A stretch of 64,000 nt of DNA from Melitaea cinxia. Taxonomy: Eukaryota; Arthropoda; Insecta; Lepidoptera; Nymphalidae. The translations under genes were made by a program, and so were the position numbers. Positions 22,022 through 31,530 of the stretch are shown here, one piece after another. Numbering within the stretch: the stretch's first letter is position 1; the number at the start of each line of letters is the position of its first letter. The stretch is taken from positions 7,926,501 through 7,990,500 of the forward strand of contig NC_059415.1 of the NCBI RefSeq assembly GCF_905220565.1. Direction: 5' to 3'. A model generated the notes under the pieces. It was not told where the DNA came from. It saw nothing but the letters and a program-made list of their open reading frames with translations, and searched no databases.

Positions 22022-22262
22022 ATAACCGCCTTTTACTAAATGCATATGGATGTATACACGGCACCAAAACACCATTTTTACAATTTTTGTCTGTTTGTTC
22101 CGGCTAATCTCTGAAACGGCTGGACCGGTTTACTGGCAGGTAGCTGATATTAGGCTACTTTTATTTTAGAAATTTATTTATTTTATAACTCTGCGAACTG
22201 AACAATAACTTTTTTCTTAACTCTAAATTCCACGCGGACGAAGTCGCGGGCACAGCTAGTTT
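22022..22262 (-). repeat. CTAGCTGTGCCCGCG retroposon 3' end
   Basis: In the minus orientation it begins ACTAGCTGTGCCCGCGACTT and runs through CGTGGAATTTAG, GTAGCC and the CCAGCCGTTTCAGAGATTAG block. The same family occurs at 8441 and 42105-42350. It is the sequence interrupted by the tRNA-like element copy A. Confidence 0.65.
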
Positions 22263-22472
22263 GGTTATATATAATATAACCTATTTATCAATTGTCATCG
22301 GTAATAAACAGATGACAAATGCCACAACACATATCAATAAAAAAAAACTGTAAGTAATGCCAAAAGTAGTTCATCATACCGTCTAAACAGCAGGCGTTGC
22401 ATTGCATAGATTTATATTTGAAGTAGTGCACGTTTTCAACTGTAAATCACAGTTGAGTCTCAGTACCCGGCC

Positions 22473-22553
22473 ACGCTGACGCTGTCCCCCGGTAGACGCT
22501 GTTACCCGGTTGACGCTGTCACCCGGTTGAAGCTGTCATCCGGTTGACGCTGT
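22473..22553 (+). repeat. 17-bp minisatellite, about 4.5 copies
   Basis: Tandem units of the type ACGCTGTCACCCGGTTG (variants with GTTACCC, GTCATCC, GTCCCCC) run from about 22479. It is GC-rich in an AT-rich setting and appears to have grown inside a SINE-1-like sequence: SINE-1-type end GCTGTGACCGTTGCGC follows at about 22690. Confidence 0.75.
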
Positions 22554-23565
22554 CAAGGCCTTTAGGGCCAACATCAAACACATTCCGAAAAAAATCAACT
22601 ATAAGTCTTCTCCATAGTTAATAAAAAAGAAGAAACAAGTGTTCCGTTAATTTAAGTTTAAGAAAGACGAATACTCCGATCGAATCCATCGCTGTGACCG
22701 TTGCGCTAACGCGTCGTGTGAAAAATACGTTTATCAAATGTTAAGCTTAGACTAACTCATAGCTAATATTTTTCGTTAAACATTACAAAGGTGTGGAAGA
22801 TACGAGTGGAAGTCTGAGAAGTTCCCAAGGACTAAGGTTTCAAAGCATTAAAAAAAAAAAAAAAAAAAAAAAACTAGAAGTCACGGAGGAACGCTGTGAG
22901 AGCGTAATGGACATTTCGTGTTGAAGAATTGACAACTTATAGTAGGAGTGACTGAAAGTTAAATCTTTTTTAAGTTCTCAACTTCACGGCTTCACCGCTT
23001 TACTTATAAAATAATTTAAAGCGATTAAAAGCGACGTGTTTAACTTAAGATTATTACTAACTGCCTTAATAAAATATATTTAAATGTATTCGACAGTTAG
23101 CTTTAAGGACCAAAAAGGGTGTTAAAAAATCGACATTTGATATCAGGCGAGAGGCCTTTTAACTGAAAATACAACGCTTGCTAGTATTCGTTTTTCAACG
23201 CTATCTCAGTCACCGCTATATACGAGGCAGGAATGCCTAACATAAAGGCTATGTGGGCGTTCAATCTCTTTTAGACTGTTCGAAAAAATAGCTCTCTTTC
23301 AGAGCACTCGTAAAACATCGGGTCTTGAATATTTCTCAAAGCTCAGATGAATTTTATTTTTTCACTTTCATTCATTTAGGAAATTGACGTGAGTGTTAGA
23401 AATGTAACTTGGACTTATCAAGTGACTATTTGTTTGTCGATCTTGTGTAATTTATTGTACAAATCAGTAAATACAGTCGCTGACAGAAGCAAGTAAATTT
23501 TGACAGATTTGTATGAAATGGAAATTGGTTTATTGTAAGAATAATATGGAATGACAGACAATTAT

Positions 23566-23571
<6 letters not shown>
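22554..23571. other. non-coding; poly(A) run at 22850-22873
   Basis: A 24-base A run at 22850-22873 may be a retroposon tail. 23210-23250 resembles a sequence at 27485-27530 (GGCAGGAATGCCTAACATAA against GGCACGGAATGCCAAATATA). No gene was seen. Confidence 0.4.
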
Positions 23572-23648
<77 letters not shown>

Positions 23649-23673
23649 TATCTATATATATATATATATATAT
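23572..23673. repeat. (TA)n microsatellite, insertion site of the 3.2-kb transposon
   Basis: About 100 bp of nearly pure TA repeat, resumed as ATATATATAGATATATAT after 26878. The transposon therefore landed inside a TA tract. Confidence 0.85.
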
Positions 23674-23891
23674 CGACACCTCCAGCGCATAAGGTCGTAT
23701 ACAGAATATGGCAAGTTTACAGTATGGGCATTTAAAGTTTACTTTTGTCACTACTCGAAAACGAGAAGGAAATTTAAATTTTAATCAAGCTTATAATTAA
23801 TGGTGCCATAAGTCATCTTTAAACAAACACTATTTATAGGAAATGAATTGTAATTTAATGAAAAAATACGGAAATTACATACTTAAGACTT

Positions 23892-24003
23892 TATGCGTAG
23901 GGATGCAAGTGTTATATTATTATGTTACGACGAGTTACAGCGATATGCGTGGAGTAAAGTTTCCTTGCCTTCAAGTTACGCCGGGTTGCTACTTTATGCG
24001 TGG
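23892..24003. repeat. left subterminal repeats of the transposon
   Basis: TATGCGTRG occurs at 23892, 23944 and 23995, a spacing of 52 and 51 bp. The last two follow TTACGACGAGTTAC and TTACGCCGGGTTGC. These probably bind the transposase. The open frame at 23843-24097 is made of these repeats and is not a gene. Confidence 0.7.
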
Positions 24004-24169
24004 TAAGAAATTTACATACCGTCAAGTTGCAAATTGTTACGACATAATTCTTGGTAGACAAACAATCAAAACTTCGGTCACCATAAACGGCAGATGAAAA
24101 AATTTGACATACTTATAAAAAGATAAGATTAGTAGCAATAAAAACATTTTTTTTTTATCAACTTTATTA

Positions 24170-26450
24170 TAATTTGGTTTGTTATTAATAGTTTTTTCCA
24201 TCCAATAACTTTTTGAAATTATAAAAATCTGTAATACTCATCTTAATCACATTATATAAGGCGTGGTAACTTTTGACCATCTTTCTAAAGCATACCACCA
24301 TTACTCTGGCGTATATATGAGTTTATTTTTTGAATTTCGCTCTAGCGTGAACAGAATCTGCTTCATTTTGAGTATGTCCTCGCTCTAAGAAACTATGATT
24401 TATTGTTACACCATATTTTTTTGCAGCATAAGTATAAAATGAAAACACAATAAGATTTCGGAGTACAATTATCTGACCAAAAAATGAATTCCTTAGCGCC
24501 ATCTTTTACTTTAGACACAACTTGCAACTTTACATGCATGGTGCTTCCCATTAATCTTTCACCACATGTGCTTCTTTACTGGCTAGATCGAAAACTGTAA
24601 AATTATGGACCGATAGGTTCCTTTTGTTCCTTTTATAATCAAATAAACCTACATTTCCATGAGAATAATTCAGAATTTTTTAAAAATCGAAGCATGCTGT
24701 AATTATTTTTCCTTTACTTTCTACAACTAATTTTTGTCTTTTTCCTTAAAACTTCTTGCTAAATTTTTTTGATATTATATGTTGTTTTTATTTATTTATT
24801 TCTTCTTCTGTAATATTATTTTTTATTTGTGTCGTAAGTATGACATTCGTTACAAATATCCTTCTTCCGTTTGTAAAATGAATAATTTAAATTGTGATTT
24901 ATACTATCCCTATATTGCCGACTTGTTTTAACTTTTCTTTTTATATTTTCATTAGTACACCACTCATTATATAAAGAAAACATCTTTGTAAACGTGAGTC
25001 CGCTATCTAAGTAATGTTTCGTAAACTTTTTGCGCACATAGTGTGATTCATCTGGTAGAAATATTTGTACATGCTTTATTACTCCTTGTTTAATCTTTTC
25101 GTCTATGATAACAACTCTCGAACCACCACGATGGTCTGGGGAAATAGATCCAGCACCTGAACACCACTTCGACACGGCCTAACTGTTCGCTCTCCTATAG
25201 AAAGAGTATTGAGGAACATAGTTTTACACACCAAAACAATATTATTATTATCTGAATTAGGTTCTGTTAGTGGGACGGAATATTTCAAAGTTTTCTTACG
25301 TCTAGATTCAGCCTTTGTACTGGTATGAGTATTACAATTCAAACTTCAAATATATTTAGCTATGTAATCTTGGTGTCTAGTATGGTCACCAAGCTTCCAA
25401 AACGCATAAAGTTGCTGAGAACTGAACTTCTGATGACATTTAAGGCGACATGTTGAGGTACACGGAAGTTTAATCACCTTAACATCTCTACTGACGCTGT
25501 CTTCTTTGCTTATGTAGGCTTTACCTAAATTCTTAAGACATTTTCGTTTTACATCTTTCCAATCATCTCGTCGCTTGAGTCGTTTTCGACTAGAAGATGG
25601 TGTTCCCTCAACAGACGAACAATGTGAAGAAATAAAACTATAGGCGTCACTATGCAGAGGTGTGTCACCTCTGCTATTGGTATTTGATAAATAGATATTC
25701 GAATCTGGCACCAGGCTGTGATCAGATGGACAAGCATGAATGACCTCTTCGACTCGAAATGGTTCGCTTAGGGGTGAAGGAATAATGTTTTATCAATTTG
25801 AGATTGATTGCTATCTACTACGTACAGTACCTCGGATTCCAAAGCCACATTAATTGTTTCACCATATCCTTCGATAGGCATAAAACTCTTCATGTCTTGA
25901 TTTGAGCTAGTATTATATAAATTATTTAATGCTAGTCGTACTTCTTGGGAACTTTTTCTAATGTCATCGACCTCAACCAAAAATTCCAGTTATGCTCGGT
26001 TTCCAGTTGAACATGTGATTCTAAAAACACACACACTTACATTTCATTAACCACCACAACATATTAATGGTACAAAATTTTAAATTTATTTATGATTTTA
26101 GCAAATAAAAAATGGCATAAAGTCTTATTTAATATTGAGTTCGAAGCATAACGTTGTATGATCTACATACGACTATAAGAACACAGATTTTGTTTTTTAA
26201 TAACGACGCATATTGTCGTAAGTACTAGCTACAGCCGTTAACTTTGGAAAAAAATAACGCATAACGTCGTAACTATAATATTACGACGTTATGCGTGGAA
26301 CTAGATTAAAATTATAAATTTCAAAAAAAATCACATAAATATAATAATAAATCTAATCTAATAAGTTTGTATAGCGATATGATTTCTAACTATTTAATAA
26401 AAAACAATCAATTAAAAACCAAAACTTACCAATTTGACTGGATTCATTAG
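24170..26450 (-). pseudogene. broken transposase of the 3.2-kb transposon
   Basis: Reading on the minus strand. A first exon ends at about 26433 in EKITSNESSQI before donor GTAAGT. After an acceptor near 26023 (TTTTTAG) the protein resumes. Pieces in different frames follow: MVEVDDIRKSSQEVRLALNN (25980), then KRLKRRDDWKDVKRKCLKNL and a basic, Cys-containing region CTSTCRLKCHQKF (25711-25346), then VIKHVQIFLPDESHYVRKKF with YNEWC and ICNEC (25175-24816). The catalytic half persists as fragments: LSVHNFTVFDLASKEAHV (about 24590-24650), FIFWSDNC (about 24465-24488) and FLERGHTQNEADSVHARAKF (about 24335-24395). The blocks LSVxNxTVxDL, SDNC and GHTQNExDSVHA are hallmarks of this family. At least three frameshifts and stops make it non-functional. 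Confidence 0.8.
26257..26296. repeat. perfect 16-bp palindrome in the right subterminal region
   Basis: ACGCATAACGTCGTAA (26257-26272), an 8-base spacer, then the exact reverse complement (26281-26296). It reuses the subterminal motif in both orientations. Related single motifs occur at about 26143, 26201, 26619 and 26667-26740. Confidence 0.8.
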
Positions 26451-26878
26451 AAGTAATTTTTTCATTTTCATTAAGTACTAATTTTAAAATTCTTGATGAT
26501 CGTAATTGGTGGTAATATAATACAATCAACATATCACAACACACTCGTGATAATATCATAACGTAAAACACTTCAAATTTCTTATTACTTGCACATCTTA
26601 TTATATGCACTGTCAGTGACATACGACGGCGGTAACTGACCTTGATTGGTCTTGCACGAACCAGTAGTACAACGCTTATCGTCGTAACGTGAAATGCGAC
26701 TATATGCGCGGTAACTATCAAAATATACGACCATAAGCGTTTCTAAAACTCGTTAATTAAAAGTAATTTTAAGATTCTAGTTTCAGGAATTTATAAAGCT
26801 TATATACGTTATTACAAAAATGTAAAATATGGATTTTCAATAAAAAATGCGTTAAGACCTTATGCGTCGGAGGTGTCG

Positions 26879-27840
26879 ATATATATATAGATATATATTT
26901 GATTGTTTTTAATATTAATAACTAATAATGATTGAGCTGGTATAACTTAAAAGAATATTATGTCCTAGTGTATATATATTATATAATATATAGTAAAAAT
27001 ATAATAAGTCAGTGACAGTGAAATTTTTTGTAACGTTGGAAACATGTATTATAGAATCATATTATAGAATCGTCGATTCAATTCATCGCCTTGCTACAGC
27101 CTGTAATATCGCACTGCTGCGCATAGGCCTCTTTTCCCATGTAGGAAAAATATTCAATTCGTCGTATTACTTAAATAAAGTCCAATAAATTCCAAATTGG
27201 AAGTTAATAATAATAATAATAGTTATTAATTTACTTCAAAAATGCTTTAACATTATAAAATGTTAGTGGATACAGCTTTGTTTTTTTGTTTGTAAAGATA
27301 ATACTTTATTCACAAAGTTTTATTTAAGTTGAACTAAAAAAAAACATTGAAAACTCAAAGATACTAGGTGACTAAACAAAATTAAAAGACTTTCAAAAGT
27401 ACACGAAAAAGTAGGTACTTAACTATAAAAAGAGTGTATTTCGATTTTGAGTGCTTCCCGTGGAATACTGTTCGTTAGCTACGTGCCAGTAGCATCGGAG
27501 GCACGGAATGCCAAATATAAAGGCAGGCAATCTTTTAAAGTAACTCTCGTGTATAGACGTGCTTTAGTACGGAAATAAAAATGTTTGCGGTCCGTTTGTC
27601 TGTCTTCCTGCCACCGTTTAGGGGTGAACAACTTGTATGACATTATATTCGTGTATTTCAGCCGTGTTTTGAGTGTCTGATAAATGTTTTGAAGTCAAAT
27701 AGTGTTGTGTACGAGTATGTTTTATATAACAATTTTGACGTATTTTTCTGTTTTAATATGTCTTCTTTTGTTATAACATATTTATTTTGTGCAATATTGA
27801 AACAGACAAAAATTGCCCTGACGTAGTAGTGCGTGTAGGT
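26879..27840. other. non-coding with SINE-1 fragment at 27096-27150
   Basis: The fragment CTACAGCCTGTAATATCGCA..GCATAGGCCTCTTTTCCCAT is the SINE-1 tail in minus orientation. The rest is AT-rich without features. Confidence 0.5.
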
Positions 27841-28070
27841 TAATAAATACCGACGATCGCGTGTACGATTCCAACTCGGGATGTATATGCACAAAAATCC
27901 TAGTTTGGTGTTCCTGTCCTTGTAAATCTCCTCGCATGCCTCGGAGAGCACGTTGAGCAGTTAGTCCCGATTGGTATCGCGATTGGAATATACCAGCCAA
28001 CCCGCAGTGGAGCATGGTGGATTAAGCTCGGACCCTTCTGCTATATGGAGAAAGAGGCTGCATCAATCAA
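27841..28070 (+). repeat. SINE-1 copy, degenerate
   Basis: Contains ACGATTCCAACTCGGGATGT (decayed B box), CTCGGAGAGCACGTTGAGC, CAACCCGCAGTGGAGCATGG, TGGATTAAGCTCGGACCC and GAGAAAGAGGC, in the same order as the full copy at 35662 but on the other strand. Confidence 0.65.
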
Positions 28071-28169
28071 TCTATTAAATATTAAAATAAAAGTTTGTCA
28101 GTTACCGTACAATTTCACTGCTCAGGTAAAGTTCTATAATTACTTTCACAAAATCTTCAAAATATCTTT

Positions 28170-29310
28170 GCGGAATCTTTGCGGATGATCTAAAACTAGT
28201 AAAGCAGATTGTGAAAGATAACGACGCTCTTTCCCTTCAGGAAGACGTAGATAGAATTGCTAGTTGGTGCAAACTAAATGGCATGGATCTAAATCCCTCC
28301 AAGTGTTCATATATCAGTTTTAGTCGCAAACGCTCTGTAATAGAAAGAAAGTACACTATTAACAACTGCCCACTGCAGCGGGTTGAATCTGTCCGGGATC
28401 TGGGGATAACTATAGATGCAAAATTACGTTTTAATGTGCATATCGAAAACATCTGTAGATTGGCACGTAAAATGCTGGGGTTCGTGATCAGAAATGCTAA
28501 GCCTTTCAAAAAACTCAGCACCATTAAAACTCTGTTCGCAACTTTAGTAAGAAGCAAACTTGAGTATGGCACGGTGATATGGAACCCTAGCTATCAGGTA
28601 CATAAAGATCGTATAGAAAGCATACAGAGGCGATTTACCCAATTCTATTCCATTGGAAAACATAAAAGATCACCTTATTGTACTCGTATCAAAACCTTCA
28701 AATTGCTCTCACTGTCAGATAGACGCAAAATTCACGACATGGTCTTTTTGCACAAGCTCGTAAACGGTACATCGAACAACTCAGAGTTGTTGGGCCAAAT
28801 CTCTTTAAAGGTTCCCATCCGAACACCGCGCTACCCTGTTCCACTCTTCACCCACCGATTCTGTAGAACCAATCTTGGTCGTCACTCTTTGATACCCAGA
28901 TTAAGTAATTTATACAAACATTTTGTTGATAAGGATAACTCGATATATTTAAAGACAAACTGCCAAATTTCAGAGATAAAATACTAAAAACTCTTGGCTA
29001 GCCAGATTCTAATTATAATTTATTGTACTGCTTTTTTCCATCATTCTTTTTTTTTTTTAATTAATATAAAGTTCCTTTTTGTTGCTTTTGTTTGATTAGT
29101 TTTTATTTGTTTTATGTACTATTAGTTACTTTAAGATGATGTAATTTTTAATTTCACTCAGCGTCGACTTGAATAATTACTATGCATGCTGTAGCTACCT
29201 TTAAGTTGAATCATATGTTTATATAGCACCTAAGGCTACTATATATATTATGTTTGTATTATATATGATTCTGTTGGTGGCGCTTTAAATAAATAAATAA
29301 ATAAATAAAA
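28170..29310 (+). pseudogene. 5'-truncated non-LTR retrotransposon, reverse transcriptase C-terminal part
   Basis: An open frame runs from the catalytic FADD box (28178-28189, FADDLKLVKQIVKD) to a stop after 28987. After FADD come ALSLQEDVDRIASWCKLNGM, the K-C-x-x-I-S-F thumb motif (NPSKCSYISF), the DLGITIDAKLRFNVHI block (DLGV.D..L.F..H) and the IQRRFTQF and RRKIHDMVFLHKL segments that close many LINE ORF2 proteins. This is a well-known RT palm/thumb and C-terminal layout. Everything before FADD, including endonuclease and RT boxes 1-4, is missing, as in aborted target-primed reverse transcription. The 3' UTR ends in (AAAT)n at 29287-29310. The frame is open, so the insertion is fairly young, but it cannot be active. 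The clade (Jockey or CR1-like) was not settled. Confidence 0.85.
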
Positions 29311-29324
29311 GGTTGATAGACTGC

Positions 29325-29455
29325 TCAGAGCCCCTGGGGGATTGGAGGTAAGGTCGGTAACGCGCTTGCGATGCTTCTGGTGTTGCAGGCGTCTTTAGGC
29401 TACGATAACCGCTTACCGTCAGGTGAGCCGTAACGCTTGTTTGAAGAGCTAGTTG
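29325..29455 (+). repeat. SINE-2, 3' half
   Basis: GAGCCCCTGGGGGATTGGAG, TGCGATGCTTCTGGTGTTGC, AGGCGTCTTTAGGCTACG and CAGGTGAGCCGTAACGCTTG match the 3' half of SINE-2. Confidence 0.75.
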
Positions 29456-29604
29456 TATAACAAACTACATTGCTATTGGCATTAAGATCGTCTGTACGTA
29501 CTACATGTAATTATTTTTGTGTCTTTTACTCATTGTAGCTGAAGTGAGCAATCAAGTTTTTATTTACTTTCTTATTAGTTATACGGCAGTAATATATATT
29601 ACAA

Positions 29605-29765
29605 CTAGCCCGCGGCTTCGCTCACATTGAATTTTTTTTAGTAAAAAGTATCCTATGTTCCTTCTGATACCTCCAAGAATATGTGTACAAAGTTTCATAA
29701 TGATCGGTTAAGTAATTTTCGGGTAAAGCGTAGCAAACAAACATATATTCAAATTTATAATATTA
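29605..29765 (+). repeat. CTAGCCCGCGGCTTCGC retroposon fragment
   Basis: Reads ACTAGCCCGCGGCTTCGCTC, then GTATCCTATGTTCCTTCTGA and CAAAGTTTCATAATGATCGG, a repeat type common in Lepidoptera. A related unit is at 45570-45770. Confidence 0.55.
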
Positions 29766-30316
29766 TATATATAATGACAGAAAAAAATAACAATAAATAT
29801 AGAAAAATCCCAAACAGCTGAAACTGTAGTCAATTGGATTGGATATTGACGTGACCGTCGATAATACAGTGCAATGGTATTATCGACGGATTGGAATCAG
29901 GGTTGGAATCTCAGGGTTGGAATTTCATTACTGGACTGCTAGATTGGACTACTCTTAAAACTACAATGTTTATTTCTAGTAAAACAATTTTTATTAGTGA
30001 CGTCAAGCAGCTTAACGTCGTAATGAAATGAGATCTAGAGGGACTAAGTCAGGAGCAGTGTGATCACACATTATACAACATACCCATTACCGATTTTGTA
30101 ATTACCTTACTAACCAAAAGAAATTATGAGGAATCAGTCCACACCTAGTTGTGACGGGATTTTTGAATGGATTATTTTACAAACAACCTACGCAACTTTG
30201 TTTTTAAATACGAGTTTTGATTTGCGAAACAGCCTCATTTTCAAAAGATCCAGAATGAATTTTGAAACAAAAAGTATCCAGTGGCATAGCTTCGAAGTAT
30301 AAACTCAAAACGGTAT
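29766..30316. other. non-coding
   Basis: Short direct repeats (TCAGGGTTGGAAT) and hairpin-like text occur near 29860-29930. No gene was seen. Confidence 0.4.
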
Positions 30317-30482
30317 TTTCTAAACATTTTTGAATATGATATCAAAAATTGACCGCTCCAACGGGGATCGAACCCGCGTCTCCGACTGACCGTGTCGGCG
30401 CTCTAGCCAATTAAGCTATGGAACGATGTCAAGGTCAATTTTTGATATGATATTCAAAAATGTTTAGAATTCCTAATGTGTG
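30317..30482 (-). mobile_element. tRNA-like element with long inverted arms, copy B
   Basis: The left arm TCTAAACATTTTTGAATATG...CAAAAATTGACC and right arm GGTCAATTTTTGATATGATA...AATGTTTAGAATTCCTAATG are near-perfect inverted repeats of about 37-50 bp. They enclose the 72-nt tRNA-like core. It is the most symmetrical copy in the window. Confidence 0.8.
30354..30425 (-). other. tRNA-like core, full cloverleaf, nominal anticodon GGT
   Basis: Exactly 72 nt on the minus strand. The acceptor CGTTCCA pairs with TGGAGCG, the D arm is GCTTAATTGGCTAGAGC, the anticodon stem CCGAC pairs with GTCGG around loop ACGGTCA, and the T stem GCGGG pairs with CCCGT around loop TTCGATC. A box and B box (GGTTCGATCCC) are present. 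Position 33 is C instead of the invariant U and position 32 is A, so it is probably not a working tRNA-Thr. It is best seen as a tRNA-derived Pol III unit inside a mobile element. Confidence 0.75.
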
Positions 30483-31090
30483 TGTAAAAATTTCAATCAA
30501 ATTCATGCAATAGTTTGAGGTATAGATGGCAGTCGAAAGAAAATGAAACATCTTGCAGATTTGAGTTTCAATTCGATTATATTCGTAGCATTTTTTATTT
30601 TTTCAAATCTATTCAACGAGTCTAGTTTGAAATTTTAGTTTTATTATAAGTATGAATATGAGAAGAGTTAGTTATCTCGCAGAATTTTGTTCGACATATT
30701 TTTGTAATTTATGTTCAATAAAGTTACTGTTTTTTTAAATAATATATAACTGAGCTGGAAACAATTTGAAAGGAAAGAGAACAAAATTTTTTCACAGTAT
30801 TATTAATTGTTCAAGATGTCTAATATTTGACGAAAAATTAGGTCTGATAAACGTGACAACATAAAAGAAATTGTATAAAATTCTTACAATGTGCGGGCAG
30901 ATTAAATCAAGTCTGTTAATGAAAGATTGGATGCCCAGCAGGTATTCTTCATAGGCATTCATGATACCGCCCTGAAGTCTAGCGGCAAATCATCTTTGAG
31001 TATCTTTTGTCTGAGAATCTTTAGGTATTTGTAAGCGAATTTTTCATTCATTTTACATATTTTGTAGTTATAGTTATCGCTTTAGCCGCT
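30483..31090. other. non-coding
   Basis: The beginning (AATTTCAATCAAATTCATGC) looks like the rest of an older retroposon interrupted by the tRNA-like element. No gene was seen. Confidence 0.4.
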
Positions 31091-31094
31091 TTAC

Positions 31095-31310
31095 TTCAGC
31101 TTGTAATATCCCACTGCTGGGCATAATCTTATTTCCCCATGTACGAGAAGGATTAGAGCTTCATCCACTACGCTGCTCCAATGCGACTAAAAAATAATAA
31201 TAATATAGTCAAAACATCATTAAATAAACAAAAATATTAACAAGAAGCTACGGCAATCGCTTGCCATCAGGTAAGCCGTTACCCTGTTTGCCGGCCAAGT
31301 TATATAAAAG
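31095..31310. repeat. SINE-1 fragment and SINE-2 fragment
   Basis: 31095-31180 is a SINE-1 piece (CTTCAGCTTGTAATATCCCA, GAAGGATTAGAGCTTCATCC; minus). 31238-31310 is a SINE-2 piece (AGCTACGGCAATCGCTTGCC, CCTGTTTGCCGGCCAAG; plus). Confidence 0.65.
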
Positions 31311-31404
31311 AAAAACAAACAATTTATCATATATGTGGCATCGGACATACGACTACTAATGTAACAGTCAGTTGCTGTGATCACTGAGTCAAACCATAAT
31401 AATA

Positions 31405-31530
31405 ATAATATATTCTTTATTGTACACCAAAATATAAACAAACAGTAGTAACTAAAAAAAAATAAGTACAAAGGCGATCTTATCGCTGATGAGCGATTTC
31501 TTCAAGATAACCTTTGGGCACAGGACACGA
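31405..31530 (-). mobile_element. LINE 3' end fragment
   Basis: TATTCTTTATTGTACACCAA, then GTACAAAGGCGATCTTATCG and GATAACCTTTGGGCACAGGA: the inverted 3' end of the same LINE family as at 1379-1490. Confidence 0.6.

Larger units (their letters stand above)
23674..26878 (-). mobile_element. complete 3.2-kb DNA transposon, inactive
   Basis: The ends are 23-bp inverted repeats, 23674-23696 and 26856-26878, starting CGACACCTCC and containing CGCATAAGGTC, with two mismatches. Both ends abut TA repeat, so the target duplication (perhaps a 4-bp ATAT or TATA) cannot be read. Subterminal regions carry many copies of a TATGCGTGG or TTACGACG-type motif. Inside lies a broken transposase on the minus strand. 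The superfamily is not certain; the protein resembles a widespread arthropod cut-and-paste transposase family, and a Sola-like assignment is only a guess. Confidence 0.85.

Noticed and set aside
22473..22553. CRISPR-like repeat
   Set aside because: Units are contiguous 17-bp tandem repeats without spacers, in a eukaryotic setting.
23530..23784. Frames encoding runs of Tyr and Ile on both strands
   Set aside because: Translation of a TA microsatellite.
23843..24097. 84-codon + strand frame
   Set aside because: Made of the subterminal repeats of the 3.2-kb transposon; no protein motif, and antisense to the transposase direction.
28237..28572. 111-codon minus-strand frame
   Set aside because: Antisense shadow of the LINE reverse transcriptase.
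30354..30425. Functional tRNA-Thr gene
   Set aside because: The fold is complete, but U33 is missing, and the copies sit inside inverted arms of a repeated element.
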